Positions 22,299-34,045 of a stretch of 64,000 bases of DNA are shown piece by piece. The notes under the pieces were generated by a model. The model saw only the letters and a list, made by a program, of their open reading frames with translations. It was not told the DNA's origin and ran no database searches. Source of the DNA: Kalaharituber pfeilii (Eukaryota > Ascomycota > Pezizomycetes > Pezizales > Pezizaceae); assembly GCA_015179045.1 (NCBI GenBank), contig WHUZ01000020.1, positions 372,001 through 436,000 on the forward strand. Direction: 5' to 3'. How positions within the stretch are numbered: position 1 is the stretch's first letter; each line of letters opens with the position of its first letter. Made by a program: the position numbers and the translations under genes.

Positions 22299-22818
22299 GA
22301 GAGAAGAGGGGGGCGGGGTAGGCGGTCCTTTTATAGGTTTTGAGGGAGGGGCCAAGAAGCGATTTGCTAGCGGCGATATCTCGGAAGCTGCGGGTGGCAA
22401 AAAGGGTGCCACAGAATGTAACTCCCCGGGATACGAGGCATGTGGTCAGCAGGGCTGCTGCGCTGCCATTAAACCTGTCACTGCAAACGTACCGTTTGTT
22501 CGCAACTCCTGCCGCTCGACAGATTCCCACCACTTCCTACCACTTCCTACCACTATCGCTCCTACTTTCCGAGTAATGTGGATTTATTCTATTCTGTATA
22601 TTTTCTACAAACTCTGTTCTTTTCCTTTCACTTTCCGGAGGCAACACTCCTGACGACTGGCAGGGTTCACCAAAAATCAATTACATCTCCTATCATGGCT
22701 TAGTTCAGCGCTTGGTAATACGCGCCAAGGATCAAAAATCAATTACATTTCCTATTATGACTTAGTTTCTGGATTTGAGTTTTTACTTGTAAACTTCTGC
22801 GTCTGGTTGGACCATACT
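22299..22818. repeat. Segmental duplication copy A, left part (U2 upstream region)
   Basis: Corresponds to 47724-48380: the same U2 promoter, then several AAATCAATTACATCTCCTAT-type short repeats. The block is split by the PIF/Harbinger insertion and continues at 28062. Confidence 0.75.
22329..22335 (-). promoter_or_regulatory. TATA box of U2 copy A
   Basis: Minus-strand CCTATAAAAGG, 31-37 bp upstream of the predicted +1, followed by a C-rich stretch. Same spacing as in U2 copy B. Confidence 0.7.
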
Positions 22819-23531
22819 AGAGAGCTTTGGCAATGTCCCCGTAATTTTCCCCGTAATGCTGCGCCACACTGTTGCCGTGACAACGGTGGCTATGTTTATA
22901 CAAAACTAGGAGAACTTTGAAAAAATCCCCGTAATTACGGGGAAAACTGCACATCTTTGAGCAATGCCCGTAACTATTTAATCAAGTCAGATTGCTCTCA
23001 AACTTTGTACAGAATTAATACCTATCGTGAAAAACTGCTTTACAAAATTCCGTCTTGATTTACTTTCACAGACACCAGCAGTACTACTTTCCCCGTAACC
23101 TTTATTCATACACCATGCCTCCAAGACGTCCAAGAGCAACTGTGACTCCTTCAGTATCTAGCGTGCCCGAAGTGGTAACGAGCTGCCCCCCTGTAACGAT
23201 CCACTCTCTTGGCACTCCTCGTCATGCATTCCTTGCCCTATTACCTATTACGGGATATATTGCGACTACGGAAATTGCATAGTATTATATCAATTTGATA
23301 TCGCTGAATCTGAATATACTATCATAATAAGGAAAAAGCCAAAATTCCAATAACTATAACCGAATTCATCATTATTCATATGAATTAACCCCTCCCTGCA
23401 TATAATATAGCTCAATATTCTCAGAATCAGGAAAATAATATAGAAAATGAGTAATAATCATTCGCGTAGCACTAGTCTTTTCAGTTAAAGTTAATAAATG
23501 TATATAGGAATTATATAGGATACACGCACCT

Positions 23532-25759
23532 TCAAATATATAGAAGAAATTCACATTCTCGAGCTAATCTCTGTACCTCAATATCATCATCAGTGTCCTC
23601 AGAGTCCTCAGGTGATCCAGGAATACTAGGACTGGAAGCAGTGGTAGATGAAGCACTAGAGATAGTAGCAGTAACTTCGTCTGAGGCATCAGGTATGATA
23701 GAAGAGGTCTGTGGCTCGAGATTTACTACCGGAACCTCCTTCACCCCCCCCCCTAGCAGGTGTTCGGACCCTCCCACCTCCTGAACCAAAGGCCTTCCTC
23801 GGCCCCGGCCTCGCCCGCGAGCTCCCCCACGACCTGTCTTTGCGGCCCGCTCAGCTGCAGCTATTTCTCTCTGTTCTTGTTTCTCTTTTGCCTTTCTTTC
23901 TCGCTCCTCCGCTGCTAGCTGCTTTTTCACTTCAGCAGCTTCTTTCTTATCCTCAGCTATTTTTCGTCGCTCCTCTGCCTTCTGAATTTTCTCTTCCTCT
24001 TTTCTTATCTTCTCTACTGCTTTTTGTTCCTTTTCCAGCCTCTTCCGCTCTTTCTTTTCCTCTGCTTCCAGTGCTGCTTTGACTTCGGCTTGTCGAGAGG
24101 ATTCAATATATGCTCGATTAAGAGTCCGAGGGCCTTTAATATGCTTCAAACTACCAGCCGGAGCTTTTTTGACTATCTTACCATTCCATAGAGCTTTGAA
24201 GGTTGTAGCATTAGGCTCAATCACCGTATATTTTGTTAGCTTTTCCTCCAGAAACAATACATGATCCATCACAGTCTTGCGTGTATGTGGAGTCAAAATT
24301 GCCTTGTCCAGAGCAGTTCGCAGTACTATTTGCTTTGATGGAGTATCTAATATAGAGAGATCTGAATTGACCGTCATTGTTGCTTGAACTTGAGGAGGAA
24401 TAACTTTGTCGGGATCAATAGGCCAGCATCCAGACCCCCGCCATGCACCCAAAATAGTATCGGTAGTAAAAGTAGATTGTGTGGCACCACAAAGAATTTC
24501 CTAGAAGTCAGGTTTGCGCAAAATATCACGAGGCTTTTGATATATCCAATCTTGTAAGCCATTGCGGTAGTATCTTTGGAGAGGAGAGAAACATCCAACA
24601 TCAAGAGGTTGCATTAAATGAGTTGAATGTGGAGGAAGACAAAGCATTTGAATCCGGTGATTGAGTGCATATTCAACGGCTTGGTAAGCGACATGGGAAG
24701 AGTGACCATCAACAATTAAAAGGCGCCAAGGATATTCGGATATATTAGAGGGAGGTAAGGTCAGTGAATCGCTCGAAATAATTATACTGCGTTTGTCATG
24801 TATAGTGCTTGTAGGAAGGCCGGTTGCTATGGGGGTGCGGCGGTAGAGGCGGTGGAGGCAGTGGAGGCGGTGGAGGCGGTGGAGGCGGTGGAGGTGGTGG
24901 AGGCAGGGGCGGTGGAGGCAGTGGAGGTGGTGGAGGTAGTGGTAGGGTTCACGGGGCGAGTATATGGCTCAAAGTAATATTTTATAAACTCAACACCTAG
25001 TTCATCATCCATGTATCCACTAGGCGAGCGTCCAAAAGTTGCAGGAAGTTTATGGACACCCTCAGCACCGTAGTAGCCTTCTCTATGGGTTTTCGCCTGC
25101 CAGACAAGGTATAGAGGAATGATGTGACCAGCAGCATTTACTGTCTCTATGACAGTAACAAATTCTCGATTGCCATCAGTAACTGCAATTTTTCGCCTTG
25201 GACCTACTCGAACAATACATTTCTGCCTGCCAGTTGCAATGCCCATAATAATACTCTTTTCATTATAGTTCCAGAGGTTGTCAGGGGTGATCTTAAGTTG
25301 GCGCATTGTAGTCCGGAGTGACCGATAAAATGCCTTCTGCACTGGAATATTTGTCCCTTGCGAATGCCGAATGCGCTCAAGATATTGTACATATTTGCTG
25401 TTAACTATGGGATGTCGAAGTAAAAACCTCTCATGCCACCGATCTCCTGGAACTGCATTGCTAAACCTTCGCTGCAGAATTAAAACAGCCATAGATCTCA
25501 GCATTCGCAAATGAACTGGAAAGCCCATATCACTCATTGTAAGTGCCCAGGCCTCTAATGCATTCTCTTCACCTCTAGTAAGCAATTGCTGCCTTTCGCG
25601 AGCCTCCTTCCTTCCTTTCTGTACCCCATCGAGTCGTCTACGTAATGTAATAGCTTTTACATCAAAGTAGGAAGCAATTTTTGGTATTGACTCTTCCCGA
25701 TGTTTGTATGCATAAGCGATTGCTCGGTTAATGTTTTCAGGCTTAATTTCCTGTCGCAT
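23532..25759 (-). pseudogene. Decayed pogo-type DDE transposase
   Basis: Starts MRQEIKPENINRAIAYAYKH at 25759; HTH regions, then NLWNYNEKS where active relatives have a D-E-K-G core, so the first catalytic Asp is Asn. After EPYTRP the frame runs into a GGTGGAGGC-type microsatellite and is lost; RLLIVDGHSSHVAYQAVEYA and MQPLDVGCFSPL follow in another frame. There is an in-frame TAG near 24500, then the Lys/Glu-rich coiled C-terminus continues to 23532. Several independent lesions, so inactive. Confidence 0.88.
24838..24955. repeat. GGTGGAGGC-type microsatellite inside the transposase
   Basis: About 13 imperfect 9-bp units (GGCGGTGGA/GGCAGTGGA). They encode the STAST run on the minus strand and lie exactly between two conserved transposase blocks. 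Confidence 0.9.
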
Positions 25760-26791
25760 AGCTATTAACTGCGGGTAAAACGAGTTCAAAATATGTAGAA
25801 CCCGCTGAGATATGCAGGATAATCGCGGTTGAAAGATGAGGAGCAGGTTGCCGAAGCGGGGGTGAAAATGTAGGATCGTTACAGGGGGGAAGATCGTTAC
25901 CACATCGGGCACGTTAACACCTCCCAAATAGGCACTCCCAGCTCAGAAAGACCAGAAGAAGAGACTCCACAAGCTGAGTCTGCTTCAGCAACTCCAAATC
26001 CTCCTAGTTCAACTGCTCGAGCTCGCCTCACCGAGGAAGAACGCTTAATCCTCGTGCGCTTATGCTTGGAGTATCAAGATGAACATACTCCAAGAAATAA
26101 AACGAAGTTTTGGCTAAAAATCAAACTTCTTTTATTAGAGAAGATTGGAAAAGAACTTAAAGACCCACAACAAGCAATAACAAGAATGGTAGAGCAACTT
26201 GAGATTGATGATCGGCGAGAGCGAAAAGAGTCTGGTACAGTCCAACAAGATACAGACTTGAAACAAGCCCTTCGACGATGGCGAGAGCATGAGGCAGCAA
26301 TTGAACAAATACAGAAACAACAAAAGGCTGAGAATGAAACAGCTGCAGAACGAGAAGTTAAGGAAGCAAAGATACATCGTCAAAATCTCCTACTACCACT
26401 CCGAGACAAACGTCCAATCACTATTTCCTCTGATAGTTCTGACTCTGCCGGCAACTCAGATAAAGAAGATAAAAGAGCTATCAAAAGGCTTCGAGATCTG
26501 CGTCAGACTAAGAAAAAGCAGATTGAAAAAGAGCTTGAGGAATCAAAACAGATGAGAAAAGAAGTGGCGAAAGTGGGAAAAGAAATGTCTGACTCCATCC
26601 GATACCTTGCAGACAAATTAAGTACTGCCGCTAGTGGTTCCACATCCGAGTCCGGTACAGAAAAGCGAATTGAAAAACTAGAACATCAGTTCCATGAGCA
26701 ACGAAAAGATATTCAGGCAATTTTAGGGATTCTTCAGTCAAACTTCTCACCTTCATCTAAGTCCGATAATACCACAGCCACTCACTCAAAT

Positions 26792-27916
26792 CTAGAGTCT
26801 TAAATAGGTATTGAGAGAGGGGGGGTCACAATTGAATCTTTTTTGAACTTGGTTGCCTCTTAAGCATGTATGGATGTTGGTCAGAAGGATAGCTATAATA
26901 TAATAACATCCAACTGGTGAAAGTCCGATTTTTAAGCCTCTAGAGTAGTCCAAAAACTGCCATAATGAATTGACTTTCCCAAAGCCATGCTCTACACTAA
27001 TTCGTAATGAAGACATATGAGCATTAAAAGCTTGTAGTACCGGTGATAGCTCTTGACCTGGTAGTGCTTTATACCCCCCCATTATACCATATCCTATTGC
27101 ATAAGCAGGATCTCCATAGAGGTAAAGTTGCTTCCTCGTTCCTCTATTTTGACCCAAAGAATGCAGATCTCGCAAAATCTCGCAGACACCAGAATCTTGC
27201 CATACTGCATAATCTCCCAGTTTGCCCTCAAATGGGCCTGCAAGATGTGAGATAATTCCATCAGGTGTCATCACAGCTTGAAACTTTAATGAATGCCTTC
27301 TCTTATATCCTGAATACCAGAACTCCTGATTTGCTACTGGCCGACATATCACCTTAAGTGTACCATCAATAAACCCCCATACACCATCAACTCCTCCAGT
27401 TCGGCGTATAATCTCAGCATAGGTAGAAAGTTGTTGGTATGTTAAACGTCGTGAGTCCCAAAAGAGCTTACTGGCATATCGTCCAGCTAGGTATTCAGTA
27501 ATGCTATTAAAGATACTGGATTGCCAGGCTTGTCCTCTTCCAAATACATGTAAATTCTCTTTGTATCGATTAGGAGCAGATAATCGGTAAAGAAGTAGAC
27601 AAAATGCAGCCTCCGGTGAGGGTTTGTATCTCTTAACATATTTGATCTTATCCAATCGCAGGTATGGTAGAATCTCTCGAATTTCAGACTTGGTGAACCG
27701 AAAGTACTCTATGCATTGCTCATCAGTCCAAGTATCTAATGAAAATTCAACGGGGGGTGCTGGCAATGCTGGCCTCCTAGCTCGCTGGCCGTATCGCTTC
27801 CTCCGCCAATTTCTTGTTGTATATGCCACTGCAACTGTAGAAACTACTTGCAAGAGAGTACTACAGGCTGCAACTGCTGCCTGTGCAGCTGCGAAATACT
27901 GTAGGTGCATGTGCAT
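26792..27916 (-). CDS. PIF/Harbinger DDE transposase
   Basis: An uninterrupted frame; MHMHLQYFAAAQ at 27916 is a likely start, although the frame is open to a Met at 28000. The catalytic triad is visible: FIDGTLKVICRP (D), LYGDPAYAIG (D) and SVEHGFGKVNSLW (E), with the family signatures FKFQAVMTPDG-like LKFQAVMTPDGIISHLAGPFEGKLGDYAVW and YKALPG. About 375 residues. No lesion seen, so it could still be active, although its partner ORF1 is disrupted by the nested pogo. Transposes this element and related MITEs. Confidence 0.9.
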   Translation of the reverse strand: MHMHLQYFAAAQAAVAACSTLLQVVSTVAVAYTTRNWRRKRYGQRARRPALPAPPVEFSLDTWTDEQCIEYFRFTKSEIREILPYLRLDKIKYVKRYKPSPEAAFCLLLYRLSAPNRYKENLHVFGRGQAWQSSIFNSITEYLAGRYASKLFWDSRRLTYQQLSTYAEIIRRTGGVDGVWGFIDGTLKVICRPVANQEFWYSGYKRRHSLKFQAVMTPDGIISHLAGPFEGKLGDYAVWQDSGVCEILRDLHSLGQNRGTRKQLYLYGDPAYAIGYGIMGGYKALPGQELSPVLQAFNAHMSSLRISVEHGFGKVNSLWQFLDYSRGLKIGLSPVGCYYIIAILLTNIHTCLRGNQVQKRFNCDPPSLNTYLRL

Positions 27917-28061
27917 GGTGGATTTGTTGCAGTAATTGGTATGGGGATATAAACGGGGATATGAACGGGGAGTGCGTGCCAAACCTCTCATTTGCAGCAT
28001 TCCCGCTAAGATGACTAAGACAATACGGGGAAAATTTACGGGGATATTGCCAAAGCTCTCT

Positions 28062-31000
28062 ACTGATTCGAGTTGTGGACTTTTAAATGAAGAGCATAAC
28101 GGTCAAAGAGCTAATACTATTACAGGATGGTTTCTTGAATCATGCAGTTAATAGATTAGGTTTGGTCTTTTTCCCCACTTAATAAAACGCGCCAAGGATA
28201 GAAAAGAAGTCAATTACATCTCCTATTACGGACTAGTTTGACGATTGGTTAAACTGCGCGTAATCAATTACATCTCCTATGATGGCCTAGTCTGACATTG
28301 GGTACAGTGCACCAAAGATAAAAATCAATTACATTTCTTATTATGGCTTAGTTACGGAGTACAGACTCTGTGAATAAGGGACGTGGTTAGTCTGGTTGCA
28401 CCATACTGATTCTAGTTGACGGTTTGTTGGCTCAGTTTACTCGAGTACTCTTCGATAAAGAGCATACCATCGAAGAGCTAATACGATTACAGGCTTTTTT
28501 TTATTTATTTTTCGCAGTTGAGCCACCAGAAACTAGTTTACACAATACCTCCTCCTCTCCGCAACCTCTGTCGTTCCACTCCTTTTCCGCCTGAGTCAAA
28601 TATTTTAGATACAAGGTAGTAGTACATCACAGTACATCCCAAGCCACTGGTCCGCGGCTCGCTAACCCCCCCCCCCGTGGCTCGCCACCCCCCACCCCAG
28701 GCGTGTGTCGACCCCATAGTGGGGTCCTTAGGGAGCATGTGTTTAAACCCCACATCAAACCCCTCGCGGTCGCGAGGGGTCTCACCCGCTAGTCGTGCAA
28801 GTACTGACAAGCCGTGATTTGTGACAACGATGTCTCCTACGCCTTCCGGAGAAAGGTTTGTGCAATAAGTAGGGATTCGTAACTCAACGTTCGATGGATC
28901 CAGCCTTGATCATCTATTTTTGATCCTTTTATTGCTGAGCGAAGTATTGCAAGGGCCTGTCACGTTATTCTATCCTTCTTGGGGAATCTCTCCCTGGGCT
29001 CTAATACCAAAGATTCGGAATTCGGAATAATGATAACTATTTTCGTTTGCCCCGAGGAATTCATCAGCTAACCTCTAGCATCGAAGCGCAGTGTAGCCAT
29101 CGAGTGCAAATGTCCCACCTTGGAGTACGTTAGATATACAAAAGCCAATAGAGGTAGATGGAGTAGAATCATACTTCAATCATAGAGGGGGTCACGCAGT
29201 AGCTCGGCCTCTCGGTAGCTGGTTTTATGCCTTAGTCCCTTTCTCTGGACTGTATGCCTGGTATAGAACATCTACTCCATCTCAATTGGAAGACACAAAT
29301 GCTATCAAGTCCTGATAACTCTGCAATTTTGTCGAGTATGCTCTGAAAGAAATCCCAGGCTATTCCCAACTCATCTCATGCGGGACTTCTGGCATGCACT
29401 TCACAATAAGTTGCTTTTGCAAATTGTCATGGGTCACTTTGTAAGCTTCGGAAATGCTGTGAAACCGTCCAACTAAACTGTGCTCATGTGATATGAGTTA
29501 CCATGAGGTAACATCCGCAGCAAGACCCACGACCCAGATGTTCCTCGTGCTTTGTTACAGAAATTGGCGAAGTTGCACCTGCGACTTTGAACTGGGATGC
29601 AATTTTGTGGGGGTAGTGTTGGAAATGAGCTCAACCAGGTCGCAATAAGGGTTGGTTGCCGGTATCCCACCGCGAGAACACCAGGTAATGCGGTAGTAAT
29701 AAATTATGCGGAGGTTATTACGGGCCCGACTTGGCGTGCGCGGAATGCTTTCAAAGGATATTAATGGCAACGGGCACTTGTAATGTCCTGTAATCCAATC
29801 GTTAATGATAGGAGTGGCTTATACGAAGCATGTCTGATAGGATTACATTAAGTACTACAGTACTGGAACCAGGTAACGCCCGAGACGTCTGCAGACCTCG
29901 TGCTGCTAGATGCAGGTATAGTGCGAGAACTGCGGTTTCAATAGGAGGAGAGATAGGTCCTATGAAAGGGGGATGGCGTCAATGCTTATCCGTCAGGACT
30001 GAGACTGAGGAATGGCGGAATGAAAGAGGGAGTGTGGGAGGCAATTACAGTGCAGAGAAGACGGGGACTTCGCACCGTGGCGGAGAGTTTGGGGGTGCCT
30101 AATTAGGCAGTCAGTGTCTGGTTAGAGGGTCCCCATACCAGTATCGTCGACCAAGCTACGAGGAAAATGGGTTCCTCCTCTAGAAACATTGAAAAAGCGA
30201 AAAAACGGAAACATAACCCCAAAGAAAAAACTTCCTTCTCCCTTCCCATTTTCTCTGTCAGATCCCGGTACTTGCAATCCAGTGACGCGAACACTCGCGG
30301 AGAGACAGCTCAGCGCTGACTGGCAAGAAGACCTGCAACACAGCGTAGTAGCGTACATTAGTACTTTCCGCAATAATTATAAGTTTTTTTCAATTCAATG
30401 CACAGGAAAATTTTGCGTCTGAAGTATTCTCTCCTGCCCTCATAACAAATGGTTTACATACCCCATGTCGCAAAATTACCCTGCGGAGGGTAGATTTCAG
30501 TCAGTATCGGGGAACAGGCTCTCCCGCTTGTATCTGTGTGGTTAGGAACGAATTCATCTCACTGGCCAATGCGGGGTAAGAAACTCCCGCTGTATGTGAT
30601 TGCTTCTATGCTATTCTGAAATGTACTCACACCAGTGTGAGTTTAATGATGCGTTTCATCCCATCTTATTTGTGATATATATATCAATCTTCGACTATCC
30701 AATCAGTCATCACTACAACTCTCACGTCCGACAGGACAAAGTGGGTACCTTCAACAATTGACACACTTCGAGAATGGAATTGTTCATTACATCGCCGATT
30801 TTGGAGGATACCTTTTGGTCTGGGCTCGGGCTTCGTGAGGTCTCTTAAATTGAGGATGGGCATGAATTGAGTCGCTTCTAGGTGCATCTACAAGCTGCAT
30901 GCCAAATTCTATTCTGGTGGTTGAGATATTTCAATTGACCCCTGCTTCCTATCAATTCCTATACCCATAAGGTACTCAGCATATATTCTCCTATATGTAA

Positions 31001-32040
31001 AGTTATATACTAGAGCGCTCTGAACACTGCTCATGATTTTAGGATTATATACAGACTGAATATCGAGTTTCGTTTCTAGAAACAAAATTATACCTATGGA
31101 TATTAGCTCACCACCTGTTCCATATGTATCCAATCGTCATGAAACATTCCAGATCTCTTGGATACGCACCTTAGAACATATATGCACTTGCTGAAGGTCT
31201 TACATAGCAGGATTTGCTTTTTGAACCTGTACAGGATTCAAATGCCTATTTGAGGAACTACCATCATAGAGTATCTCCCATAGCTGTATAATTTGCTAAA
31301 AGAGGTGCGGAAATTACTTTACCATGCTTCTCCAAGCTGCGTGTGTAATTTAAACGCCTTCTATGAAGATTTGGCCTGACAGGAGGCTGTTAGTGTATTT
31401 CCTGAAGTGCGCCGAATCCGGTATAAGACAAGACATAGCTCTGCTACTGAGATTGACCACTCCCAGAGCAAGGAAGAAGAAAGTAACAGCAAACGCAGTA
31501 ATGCCAATTCATTGGAACTGAAAGAAGAGATACAAGAGCATTATATAAAGAAGTCAGAGGATATAAAAGCCCTATATATTATGACACATGTTACGCCTAG
31601 AAGGTGTGATTATCGAATTATTTACAGTAAGTATAATTGCGCAGTTGGGTTGACAGCGCATAAGGAAGGATGACTGGAAGTACGCAAGGTAGATGATACA
31701 CTGATAGTACTGAATAATTACATCAGATGAATGTAAATGTAGTAGGGATAGCACCGAGACTAAAGTCATAAATAATCTCATAGACTAGAGCTACACGCTA
31801 TTACTCTTACTGAGGTGGTTAATGAGAGTAACAGGATAGAGGACTTCTCGCATAATAAATTGATAATTGAGTGGATTCATAGAGTCAGACAAGTAGTTGG
31901 TATGTATCTATTGTAATAGGTAATTAACTGGAATTGAGGTGCTAAGCCTAGAAGCATTGAGGATGAATTTGGGAGTGGAAGGTGAGCATGCGGGTCGTGC
32001 AATTGATGGGTTGTTAAAGAATTAGACGAGTATGACTATC
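28062..32040. repeat. Segmental duplication copy A, right part
   Basis: Collinear with about 48380-53280 at roughly 75-85% identity by eye. Matching landmarks: CCCATAGTGGGGTC (28712 / 49107), GTGCAATAAGTAGGG (28859 / 49210), CAGACCTCGTGCTGC (29892 / 50093), TCAATTCCTATACCCATAAG (30951 / 52263). Differences are indels of 40 bp to 1.1 kb. Open frames are not conserved between the copies. The last kilobase (31400-32040) resembles a decayed retroelement protease region. Confidence 0.8.
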
Positions 32041-32383
32041 AAGCAGACATAAAGAAAGAGAAGGAAGTAAATGGAAGGGATGAACGATGGAGTATACCTA
32101 CTACTAGTCCAATAACACAGGTCATATAAGGGAAAAAAGGAAGAGAGGATGACAGATATGAAGGAATCAGAGGCAGCAGGACATTCTGTTGGGAATAAGG
32201 ATGATGCAACCAGGAAAAGGGAAGCAAATGAGTGAAGAACAATTAACATGAGAGATAATACTGGATTTGCTGAGAGGTGGTAAAGAAAGACAAGTAGTAG
32301 TAGCGGTGCAACCATGGGAAGGTAACAATTAATGTTTGAACAACAGCAAGGTTATCCAATGGATAAGAGGCCCGAGCAGAGAG

Positions 32384-32387
<4 letters not shown>

Positions 32388-32418
<31 letters not shown>

Positions 32419-32455
32419 CACGTAACCCGCATGCAGCTGTTCGCCAAGGCAGGGC
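32388..32455 (-). mobile_element. Minimal family B LINE-tail insertion
   Basis: Poly(T), then ATCACGTAACCCGCATGCAG and CTGTTCGCCAAGGCAGGGC. 13-bp target duplication AGCAGAGAGGGTT at 32375-32387 and 32456-32468. Confidence 0.92.
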
Positions 32456-32509
32456 AGCAGAGAGGGTTGGATACGACGATGGATATGTCAATCATAGAGA
32501 AATGGTTCC

Positions 32510-32885
32510 TGTAACGGCAATCGTGGTCTAGTGCCCGTGGATGACGGCGATCTACGGAGCGCAGGCAGGCAGGAGGCGGCAGGCGACGTTTCAGCAGTTC
32601 GCAGTGGTAAGGCGGTTCACAGCAGTACAGCAGTACAGCGGGTCGGCACAGCAGGTAACCACTCTACTTAGTAGAAACTAAATACAAGAGGTTGCGTAAA
32701 GAGAACAGGAACGGAGAACACACAGCCATGAACACCACTTATATACACTTTTGAGACTGCAATACGCACTCAGGTCGCATCCTTTTTTACCCGTATGTAT
32801 TGTACCGACATCCCGAAATGCTTGTCAGAGGTCACCTTTTAGCGTGAAGCTATTTACCCGGCTCGCTATACAATATCCCGTTACA
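32510..32885. mobile_element. Solo LTR with 5-bp target duplication
   Basis: Begins TGTAACGG and ends CCGTTACA (perfect 8-bp inverted ends starting TG and ending CA). GTTCC occurs on both sides (32505-32509, 32886-32890). 376 bp with no internal region, so left by LTR-LTR recombination. Confidence 0.82.
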
Positions 32886-33299
32886 GTTCCAGGAGTCCGG
32901 TATCACGTTGGCCAGTTGCTCTGATGCAGAAGAGAGACTAGTGAGGGCGAAGTGGAATGTCATATATATGGAGAGACCGATTTGCATCTTCAATACCAGA
33001 TATCAAATGTTACAGAGTCTACGATAATGTAGCTAAAGTGAGGGTGGTAACTTAGGACAGCGCTTGAAGCTTGACTATCTCTCGAGGGCAGAAGGCCCTC
33101 CGTATATAGCCAGCTCCCTACGTATGCCTACTGTATATTCTATGCTTATGCTATCTATACTTAACAATCAATTTCAACGTCGGGGTAGCTATGACTGACG
33201 CTGTGTCCGAGCCTACACGTACTCTTGCCACTCAATAAACCATGTGCTCTGCTTGTGATACACTTCCGTGTCCCGACCCTCTGGGTAGGCCCGTGACAT

Positions 33300-33920
33300 C
33301 AAACCAACAGACTTGATAGAATATGTGATTCCTCTGATGGAAGGTGCGAGGCCAGTTAAAGTGAGAATACCATTGTATATGCAGGCAGAACTCGAGTTTA
33401 CAAGCAAAATGGTTCTACAGATAGCAGAGGCAGGAATAATTGCAGTATCATAATGAGTGGAGGGCCAAAACTGCGCTTCATTACGAAACAAAAAGGAGCA
33501 GCAGCACATAAGAGGATAATGGAGGAACATCACTGACGGTTGACACAGGAGTAAGGAGATGATGGATGTGGAGGAGCATTGGACGATACGAATAGGGAAG
33601 GAAAATGGAATGCCGGACTTGAGGGTAATCCACAACTTCCTCCCGATAAATAGATATCCTGTCCAGCCTTTACATTCGACACAAGAATAGAGTAGATAGT
33701 AGACAATTTGGTCAAGGACAAAATTGAAGTGCTTTTCAGGAACAGATTTATCCAGCTCATACTGGGTAATACCAATCAGAGAAGGCGACGCAGAGAAGGC
33801 GACGAGGTAAAAACAGGATTCATTACACTTGAGGGACAATATTACTATAGGCGAATGGGAATGAGCTTAAAGAATGGTGCACATATGTATGCAAGGTACT
33901 CAGAACCTAGTATAATTTGA
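33300..33920 (+). pseudogene. Ty3/gypsy-like reverse transcriptase relic
   Basis: In three shifting frames: IPLYMQAELEFTSKMVLQIA and EAGIIAVS (start of RT), then MPDLRVIHNFLPINRYPVQP, then SSSYWVIPIREGDAEKA, and finally TGFITLEGQYYYRRMGMSLK with NGAHMYARYSE. The order and wording fit the RT palm of fungal gypsy elements. Stops and frameshifts make it non-functional. The upstream DNA (31400-32040) may be the protease part of the same element. Confidence 0.65.
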
Positions 33921-33977
33921 GCACCAACTGGAGGCAAAGATCTGAAAACCAAGTGTCGGGTGCTTTCCATGCGGACT

Positions 33978-34032
33978 TTTTTTTTTTTTTTTTATATCAG
34001 TACTCGCATGCCGCCCTATGGGCTATGGCGAG
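33978..34032 (-). mobile_element. Minimal family A LINE-tail insertion
   Basis: Poly(T) to CTATGGCGAG, the complete terminal hairpin and nothing else. 13-bp target duplication TTCCATGCGGACT at 33965-33977 and 34033-34045. Confidence 0.93.
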
Positions 34033-34045
34033 TTCCATGCGGACT

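Larger units (their letters stand above)
23161..25914 (-). mobile_element. Second pogo/Fot-type element, nested in the PIF/Harbinger ORF1
   Basis: TIRs GCGTGCCCGAAGTGGTAACG (left, 23161) and ACGTGCCCGATGTGGTAACG (right, reading down from 25914), continuing to TGTAACGATCC; TA duplication at 23159-23160 and 25915-25916. 2754 bp. A truncated relative is at 62936-63374. Confidence 0.9.
23115..26803 (+). pseudogene. PIF/Harbinger ORF1 (Myb/SANT-like DNA-binding), split by a pogo insertion
   Basis: Starts MPPRRPRATVTPSVS at 23115; the reading frame is cut at the TA 23159-23160 and resumes at 25917 in phase (NTSQIGTPSSERPEEE), to TAA at 26803. Removing the nested element and one TA gives 310 residues. 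Features: Pro/Ser-rich start, a Myb-like helical region LTEEERLILVRLCLEYQDEH...KTKFWLKIKLLL, a charged coiled coil (about residues 140-230) and a Ser-rich tail. In this superfamily ORF1 helps the transposase bind the ends. Its stop codon overlaps the end of the convergent transposase by 12 bp. Confidence 0.85.
22819..28061. mobile_element. PIF/Harbinger element with a pogo element nested inside
   Basis: TIRs AGAGAGCTTTGGCAAT (left from 22819, right ending 28061) extend as CCCCGTAA-type sequence; several CCCCGTAATTTTCCCCGTAA-like sub-terminal repeats follow. The 3-bp target duplication ACT lies at 22816-22818 and 28062-28064. A related sequence at about 28395-28430 (ACCATACTGATTCTAG) looks like the empty site. 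It carries convergent genes: a Myb/SANT-like ORF1 (+) and a DDE transposase (-), as typical of the superfamily. Without the nested pogo the element is about 2.5 kb. Confidence 0.92.

Noticed and set aside
28538..31133. Several short frames in duplication copy A
   Set aside because: None is preserved in copy B at matching positions.
33213..33839. 208-residue minus-strand frame
   Set aside because: The plus strand carries recognisable gypsy RT motifs over the same DNA.
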